NCBI GenBank assembly: GCA_021773235.1
Contig: JAJFKL010000032.1
Coordinates: 248,001 to 312,000 of the forward strand
Direction: 5' to 3'
Length of the DNA stretch: 64,000 nt
Origin: Gammaproteobacteria bacterium
GTDB lineage: Bacteria > Pseudomonadota > Gammaproteobacteria > Eutrophobiales > Eutrophobiaceae
The notes beneath the pieces are model-generated. The model saw only the letters and a program-made list of their open reading frames with translations, had not been told where the DNA came from and searched no databases. Each line of letters opens with the position of its first letter. The stretch's first letter is position 1. Of the stretch, positions 59,294 through 64,000 are shown piece after piece. The position numbers and the translations under genes were made by a program.

Positions 59294-59311
59294 TTTCGCC
59301 TGATGGCGAAA
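59294..59311 (+). terminator. Possible terminator after the DUF4405 gene
   Basis: TTTCGCC and GGCGAAA form a perfect seven-base-pair stem around TGAT. The tail is only weakly T-rich. Confidence 0.4.
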
Positions 59312-59351
59312 CCAATTTAAAAAAGAATAATGAAGATGATTATTTCACTGG

Positions 59352-59441
59352 ATTCCCGTTTCGGCTTTGTCTCCTGAATCGCTCTAACTCCTGCACACCC
59401 CTCAAGGGGGTACCGAGGTCCATGCAGTCGTGCACGGGAAT
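59352..59441. repeat. Inverted repeat with ATTCCCGT ends (MITE-like)
   Basis: ATTCCCGT at 59352-59359 is the reverse complement of ACGGGAAT at 59434-59441. The 74 bases between contain CCCCTCAAGGGG. Short mobile or dispersed repeats in many bacteria carry GGATTCCCG and CGGGAATGAC ends, as here. Confidence 0.45.
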
Positions 59442-59454
59442 GACAAAGGTAAAA

Positions 59455-59490
59455 CTAAAAAGGATGGCCTAGAAACCTAACCCATCCTCA
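59455..59490 (-). terminator. Terminator after grxD
   Basis: On the minus strand AGGATGG and CCATCCT form a stem with a 14-base loop, followed by a run of T. It lies ten bases past the grxD stop. Confidence 0.7.
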
Positions 59491-59498
59491 AAAAACAA

Positions 59499-59816
59499 TT
59501 AACTCTCAACTGCCTCTTTCGTCATCTTCTGCAATTCACCTTTTTCATAAAGGTCCAGAACGATATCGCAACCGCCGACGAGTTCGCCGTTGATGAAGAC
59601 TTGTGGGAAGGTTGGCCAGTTTGAAAACTGTGGCAGGTTGGCGCGCATTTCGGGTTGTGCCAGTACGTCGACGAAACCGAATTCGACATCACATTCTTTC
59701 AGTGCTTGTACGGTTTTCATTGAAAAGCCGCACTGTGGGAAGTCGGGTGAGCCTTTCATAAATAGGACGACTGGGTTTTCTGCTAGAGTCGCTTTAATTT
59801 GTTCCATTGGTTCCAT
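59499..59816 (-). CDS. grxD: Monothiol glutaredoxin (Grx4 type)
   Basis: A CGFS-type glutaredoxin that carries a [2Fe-2S] cluster with glutathione and serves iron-sulfur assembly. The 105 residues show NPVVLFMKGSPDFPQCGFS, the NWPTFPQVFINGELVGGCDI GSH site, and the typical C-terminal helix. Confidence 0.95.
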   Translation of the reverse strand: MEPMEQIKATLAENPVVLFMKGSPDFPQCGFSMKTVQALKECDVEFGFVDVLAQPEMRANLPQFSNWPTFPQVFINGELVGGCDIVLDLYEKGELQKMTKEAVES

Positions 59817-60152
59817 TACATATACCTCAAGTTATTATCTTAATATCGTGTTGCGGCGGATTATACGCGAATGAGCCAAGCAATCACCCCTTGTTGGGTT
59901 GCTTGTTCTAGCTCATTTAAATGTGGGCTGTCATACCGATTTCAAGTAACAGTATTCTTTCTGCAAATCATTGTTTTAGCTAGGATTGCTCGTTTAAGGC
60001 TTATTTCAGCCTTGATAGCGCATATTATTGTCCTTTAGCGTTATTCTGTAGTGAAAGGGCTGGAAGCGGATACTGACATCAGTATAATCCTAGCCAACAT
60101 TTTACTGTGTCATTAAGAAACACTTAAATTTTCTATCCGGGGAGTATTTAGT
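59817..60152 (+). other. Intergenic region between grxD and the PuuD-like gene
   Basis: No gene is seen. GCTAGGATT (59979-59987) and AATCCTAGC (60086-60094) form an inverted repeat about 100 bases apart that could fold into a long hairpin or mark a small insertion. It must also contain promoters for the two divergent genes; none is clear. Confidence 0.4.
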
Positions 60153-60740
60153 ATGAATCCACTCAAGTCAGTGCATGGCACGTTAGCACTTGGTTTTGTA
60201 ACAGCTATAGTTGTTATGTTTTTGGTTGGCGGCAAGCCTGAGTTCAACCTATTGTCTTTAACGGTCTGGTTACATGTCTTTTTTGGCGTTATCTGGATTG
60301 GTCTGCTTTATTACTTCAATTTCGTACAAGTCCCTGCGGTTGGTGTGGCTTTAGCTGATGAGGGCGGTCCTGGTCCTGCTGCCATTAATAAATATGTCGC
60401 TCCTCGTGCGTTGTGGTGGTTTCGTTGGGGCGCATTAGGCACTTGGTTAACCGGAGCATCTGCACTGGAATCATTGGGTGTTGGTCTTAAAAATGCTTTC
60501 TTGTTACAAGAGGGTGGATTGGTTATTGGTTTAGGTGCCTGGATGGGCACAATCATGCTGTTTAATGTTTGGGTATTGATCTGGCCTAACCAGAAGAAGA
60601 TCTTGGGGCTTGTTGAAGCCACTGCCGATGAGATTGCTAAAGGCAAATTTGTCGCACTAATGGCATCACGAACCAATACCTTTCTTTCTATCCCTATGTT
60701 GATGTGCATGGTGGGTTTTGGACATGGTCTACCTTTATAA
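60153..60740 (+). CDS. PuuD-like (urate hydroxylase family) membrane protein
   Basis: The 195 residues have about five hydrophobic segments and match the membrane domain of PuuD/DUF989 proteins: WLHVFFGVIWIGLLYYFNFVQ and RALWWFRWGALGTWLTGA. Full-length PuuD adds a C-terminal cytochrome c domain, absent here, so urate oxidation is doubtful. GGGGAG precedes the ATG. Confidence 0.82.
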   Translation: MNPLKSVHGTLALGFVTAIVVMFLVGGKPEFNLLSLTVWLHVFFGVIWIGLLYYFNFVQVPAVGVALADEGGPGPAAINKYVAPRALWWFRWGALGTWLTGASALESLGVGLKNAFLLQEGGLVIGLGAWMGTIMLFNVWVLIWPNQKKILGLVEATADEIAKGKFVALMASRTNTFLSIPMLMCMVGFGHGLPL

Positions 60741-60767
60741 GACTTAAGTATTTAATTTTTGTGTTTG

Positions 60768-60796
60768 AGCCCGGCTCATGGCCGGGCTTGTTAGTT
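60768..60796 (+). terminator. Terminator after the PuuD-like gene
   Basis: AGCCCGGC and GCCGGGCT form an eight-base-pair stem with loop TCATG, followed by TTGTTAGTT. Confidence 0.7.
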
Positions 60797-60889
60797 ATAG
60801 GGATGTGGTTTATGCCGCGGGTACAGGAAGTACAGTAGCGGCGAATTTTTAGAGTCGGATAAAGTTCGACTAGTCTGGAATGTAATCCA

Positions 60890-62062
60890 ATGAGCAGTGC
60901 ATTAATGTCAAATTATCAACCGTTGTCGATTGAGTTTATCAAAGGGTCGGGTGCCTGGCTTACTGATGCTCAAGGAGAACGCTATCTGGATGCACTCAGT
61001 GGTATTGCTGTTTGTGGTTTAGGACATGCGCATGCAGCTGTGCAAGAGGCCATTGCCGATCAAGCCGCTAAATTAATCCATACCTCTAATCTTTATCGTA
61101 TTCCCTTACAAGAAAAGCTGGCTGAAAAATTAGTCCAGCATTCTGGTATGGAGAAGGTCTTTTTTGGTAATTCTGGTGCTGAAGCAAATGAAGCGGCGAT
61201 AAAGTTAGCACGTTTGTATGCCAGTAATAAAAACATTGCTGATCCCGTCATTGTTGTCATGGAGAAGAGTTTTCATGGCCGAACACTGGCAACATTAAGT
61301 GCAACCGGCAATGCAAAAGTACATAAAGGTTTTGATCCTTTAGTCGAAGGTTTTAGGCATATCCCTTATAACGATATTGATGCCTTGAATGCGCTTAAGA
61401 ATGAAAATCTAAATATCGTTGCTGTGATGGTGGAACCGATATTGGGTGAGGGTGGTGTCGTTATCCCTGATTTAGGTTATTTGAAAGCGATTAGAACATT
61501 CTGTGACGAACAAGATTGTTTAATGATGGTTGATGAGATTCAAACAGGAATGTGTCGAACCGGAAAATGGTTTGCCTTTCAACATGAAGATATTATGCCG
61601 GATGTTTTGACCTTGGCTAAGGCCTTGGGTAATGGTGTTCCGATCGGCGCCTGTGTTGCACGGGGCGAGGCGGCAAATTTATTTCAACCAGGCAATCATG
61701 GTTCTACCTTCGGTGGCAACCCATTGGCCTCTAGAGCGGCATTAGCAGTCATAGACACTCTAGAAGGCGATGAGCTCGCACAACGTGCAGAAGTGCTTGG
61801 GAATCGATTGTTAGACGGCTTTAAACAGGCGTTAAAGGATGTTCAAGGCATTAAAGAGATTCGTGGTGTTGGATTAATGTTGGCTATTGAATTAGAAGTG
61901 GATGCACCTGACTTAGTCGCGTTAGCATTAAAAGAAAAATTATTGATCAATGTAACAGCGGGTAACGTGATTCGTTTATTGCCAGTATTAGTGATGAGTG
62001 ATTCCGAAGCAGATCAAATCGTATCTACATTGAGTAAATTACTAAAAGCCTATCTAGCTTGA
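60890..62062 (+). CDS. argD: Acetylornithine/succinyldiaminopimelate aminotransferase
   Basis: A class III PLP aminotransferase of arginine (and lysine) synthesis. The 390 residues show [39 protein letters not shown], the PLP Lys in TLAKALGNG, and HGSTFGGNP. argF follows 10 bases later. Confidence 0.95.
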   Translation: MSSALMSNYQPLSIEFIKGSGAWLTDAQGERYLDALSGIAVCGLGHAHAAVQEAIADQAAKLIHTSNLYRIPLQEKLAEKLVQHSGMEKVFFGNSGAEANEAAIKLARLYASNKNIADPVIVVMEKSFHGRTLATLSATGNAKVHKGFDPLVEGFRHIPYNDIDALNALKNENLNIVAVMVEPILGEGGVVIPDLGYLKAIRTFCDEQDCLMMVDEIQTGMCRTGKWFAFQHEDIMPDVLTLAKALGNGVPIGACVARGEAANLFQPGNHGSTFGGNPLASRAALAVIDTLEGDELAQRAEVLGNRLLDGFKQALKDVQGIKEIRGVGLMLAIELEVDAPDLVALALKEKLLINVTAGNVIRLLPVLVMSDSEADQIVSTLSKLLKAYLA

Positions 62063-62072
62063 AGGTGAGATT

Positions 62073-62975
62073 ATGGAAACAAGACATTTTTTAACATTAA
62101 ATAGTTTCAGTCGAGATGAGTTGTTGTCGATCATCAACCGTGCATCGGCATTAAAAAAACAAGTAAAAGAAAAAAACTATGACACGACATTGAATAATCG
62201 TGTTTTAGGGATGATCTTTGAAAAATCATCTACGCGCACACGTGTTTCATTTGAAGCAGGTATGGCGCAGTTGGGTGGTCATGCTATTTATCTTTCTCCA
62301 ACAGGTTCTCAAATCGGACGTGGTGAACCGATAGAAGACACGGCTCGTGTTTTATCAAAGATGGTCGATTGCATTATGTTAAGAACATTTGAGCATGAAC
62401 GACTAGAAACATTTGCCTCTTATTCCGATGTGCCGGTGATTAATGGCTTGTCTGACAGTTTCCATCCCTGTCAGTTGTTGGCAGATTTATTGACCTATTA
62501 TGAAAATCGCGGCTCGATTGAAGATAAAAAGGTCGTTTGGCTAGGTGATGGCAATAATATGTGTCATTCCTATATGAATGCAGCAAAGATTTTTAATTTT
62601 CAGTTAACCGTGGCTTGCCCTGAAGACTATGAGCCTGATGCCGGTCTATTAGAGACCACAAAACAATATGTTTCGATAGAACGTGATCCGATGACCGCTG
62701 TTAAGAATGCGGATCTGGTGGTGACAGATGTTTGGGCCAGTATGGGACAGGAACAAGAACAGAATCAAAGAATGAAACAATTCGCGCCTTATCAGGTTAA
62801 TACCGATTTAATGGAATGTGCTAATGGCGATGCCTTATTTATGCATTGTTTGCCTGCGCACCGTGGTGAAGAAGTCTCTGAGGCTGTTTTGGAAGGACCA
62901 CAAAGTGTTGTTTGGGAGGAAGCGGGCAATCGTTTGCATTCACAAAAGGCCTTATTGGAATTTTTGCTCTGCTAG
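62073..62975 (+). CDS. argF: Ornithine carbamoyltransferase
   Basis: OTCase makes citrulline from ornithine and carbamoyl phosphate. The 300 residues contain the carbamoyl phosphate site [27 protein letters not shown] and the [12 protein letters not shown] ornithine site. AAGGTGAG precedes the ATG. It forms an operon with argD. Confidence 0.96.
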   Translation: METRHFLTLNSFSRDELLSIINRASALKKQVKEKNYDTTLNNRVLGMIFEKSSTRTRVSFEAGMAQLGGHAIYLSPTGSQIGRGEPIEDTARVLSKMVDCIMLRTFEHERLETFASYSDVPVINGLSDSFHPCQLLADLLTYYENRGSIEDKKVVWLGDGNNMCHSYMNAAKIFNFQLTVACPEDYEPDAGLLETTKQYVSIERDPMTAVKNADLVVTDVWASMGQEQEQNQRMKQFAPYQVNTDLMECANGDALFMHCLPAHRGEEVSEAVLEGPQSVVWEEAGNRLHSQKALLEFLLC

Positions 62976-63059
62976 TTTTAGCATTGACCTGAAAAATTCT
63001 CATTCTGTTCCTGATATGTTCCAATTCAACTCTAACTTTTGTAGTAGAAGTCTCTATTA

Positions 63060-63812
63060 ATGACGATGCATTTTTTATTGAGTAACGATGATGGTTATCA
63101 ATCGCCAGCCTTGGCTGCTTTAGCGGAGATGTTGGCTGAACTCGGAAAAGTAACTGTTGTCGCGCCTGATAGAGATCGAAGCGGCGCGAGTAACTCGCTG
63201 ACATTAGATGCACCACTATATGTAAAACAAGATAACCGCGGTTTCCATTATGTAAACGGGACACCAACTGACTGCGTACATTTAGCCATTACCGGTATGT
63301 TAGAGGAAGAACCTGATATGGTTATCAGTGGTATCAATACCGGTGCAAACCTGGGTGATGACGTGCTTTATTCAGGTACAGTAGCAGCAGCAATGGAGGG
63401 ACGTTTTTTGGGATGTCCTGCCATCGCATTTTCTCTAGCAGGAGAAAGACAAACTGACTACAAACCTGCAGTAACCATCGCCAGAAAAATTATTGAATCG
63501 CTCATGCATAAACCTTTAGATGATGTGTTATTAAATGTGAATATTCCTGATATTGATTATGAACATATAAAAGGTATGACGGTAACGCGTTTGGGTAACC
63601 GACATAAATCTGAACCTGTCCTTGAGGCATTTGATCCACGCGGTAGAAAAGTTTATTGGGTAGGGCCCGTTGGCTCTGAACAAGATGCTGGTGAGGGTAC
63701 GGATTTTCATGCTATTCGATCTGGTAAAGTTTCCATAACACCCTTACAAATTGATTTAACACGGCACCAGTCATTGAAATCGCTATCTAGTTGGATAGAG
63801 GGTCTAGACTGA
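63060..63812 (+). CDS. surE: 5'/3'-nucleotidase SurE
   Basis: A metal-dependent survival nucleotidase of 250 residues: LLSNDDGY metal site, [26 protein letters not shown] and [19 protein letters not shown]. Its TGA overlaps the pcm ATG. Confidence 0.96.
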   Translation: MTMHFLLSNDDGYQSPALAALAEMLAELGKVTVVAPDRDRSGASNSLTLDAPLYVKQDNRGFHYVNGTPTDCVHLAITGMLEEEPDMVISGINTGANLGDDVLYSGTVAAAMEGRFLGCPAIAFSLAGERQTDYKPAVTIARKIIESLMHKPLDDVLLNVNIPDIDYEHIKGMTVTRLGNRHKSEPVLEAFDPRGRKVYWVGPVGSEQDAGEGTDFHAIRSGKVSITPLQIDLTRHQSLKSLSSWIEGLD

Positions 63813-64000
63813 TGATGGCTGAACATAGTGGCATCGGCATGACGTCTCAACGCACACGTGATCGGCTTGCAGAGACATTGGTAAAAATGGGAATTAAATC
63901 AGATGTTGTACTTAATGCTATACGCAATACACCACGACATCTTTTTGTTGATGAAGCCTTGGCGAGTCGCGCCTATGAAAATACCGCACTTCCTATCGGG
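63812..64000 (+). CDS. pcm: Protein-L-isoaspartate O-methyltransferase, partial
   Basis: The first 63 codons are visible before the window ends, finishing at ALPIG of the active-site loop. [24 protein letters not shown] matches true Pcm, which repairs isoaspartyl residues. The surE-pcm pairing is standard. Confidence 0.9.
   Translation, partial: MMAEHSGIGMTSQRTRDRLAETLVKMGIKSDVVLNAIRNTPRHLFVDEALASRAYENTALPIG

Noticed and set aside
60840-60889. Possible ArgR operator before argD
   Set aside because: The sequence only loosely resembles the consensus palindrome, so I did not list it.

Overview
The window comes from a low-GC gammaproteobacterium. The evidence is core gene order: thrS-infC-rpmI-rplT-pheS-pheT-ihfA followed by a MerR regulator and tRNA-Pro; tolC next to thiC; mltD-gloB-methyltransferase-rnhA-dnaQ; and argD-argF and surE-pcm. 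Genus cannot be settled from what I can see. There are three tRNA genes (Asn, Val, Pro), no rRNA and no CRISPR array. Region 1 (1 to about 14,241) is the right-hand part of an integrated mobile element whose left end lies outside the window. Nearly all its genes run rightward in one tightly packed array, with stop/start overlaps of 1 to 14 bases and many proteins under 130 residues. This looks like the early or replication module of a phage, phage satellite or integrating plasmid. Recognisable parts are a catalytic-domain-only tyrosine recombinase, a CsrA RNA-binding regulator, a J-domain protein, a VVA0879-like protein, an ASCH protein, an HNH nuclease, a large primase-helicase, a repeat-rich non-coding region that could be an origin, a second full-length tyrosine recombinase, and a large serine recombinase. 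The serine recombinase reads into the 3' half of a tRNA-Asn gene, which marks the element's right boundary. I see no structural, tail or lysis genes, no conjugation genes and no antiviral system in the part shown. Region 2 (14.2 to 27.8 kb) is conserved chromosome: an aspartate aminotransferase, uvrB, tRNA-Val, the translation operon thrS to ihfA, the MerR regulator, tRNA-Pro, a Sel1-repeat lipoprotein and glmS. infC appears to start with a rare ATC codon. Region 3 (27.8 to 35.8 kb) holds a phosphorelay (sigma-54 response regulator, HPt protein, hybrid histidine kinase), a small membrane protein, and a leftward cluster of isochorismatase-like hydrolase, TolC, rhodanese and a PCMT-like methyltransferase. 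Region 4 (35.8 to 46.3 kb) has a TPP riboswitch before thiC, a glnE split into separate adenylyl-removase and adenylyl-transferase genes, a sodium/solute symporter, and a leftward cluster of SplB-like photolyase, nucleoside phosphorylase-like protein, phosphatase and glycosyltransferase. It ends with an SDR protein lacking the usual catalytic Ser and Tyr, beside a carboxymuconolactone-decarboxylase-like gene. Region 5 (46.3 to 64.0 kb) contains a PAS-GGDEF-EAL protein, apt, a DNA glycosylase, greB, a DUF302 protein, an Aas-like lipid enzyme, mltD, gloB, rnhA, dnaQ, membrane proteins, grxD, a PuuD-like membrane protein, argD, argF, surE and the start of pcm. The main points worth following up are the mobile element (its integrase/tRNA junction, its own CsrA and its three recombinases) and the split glnE.
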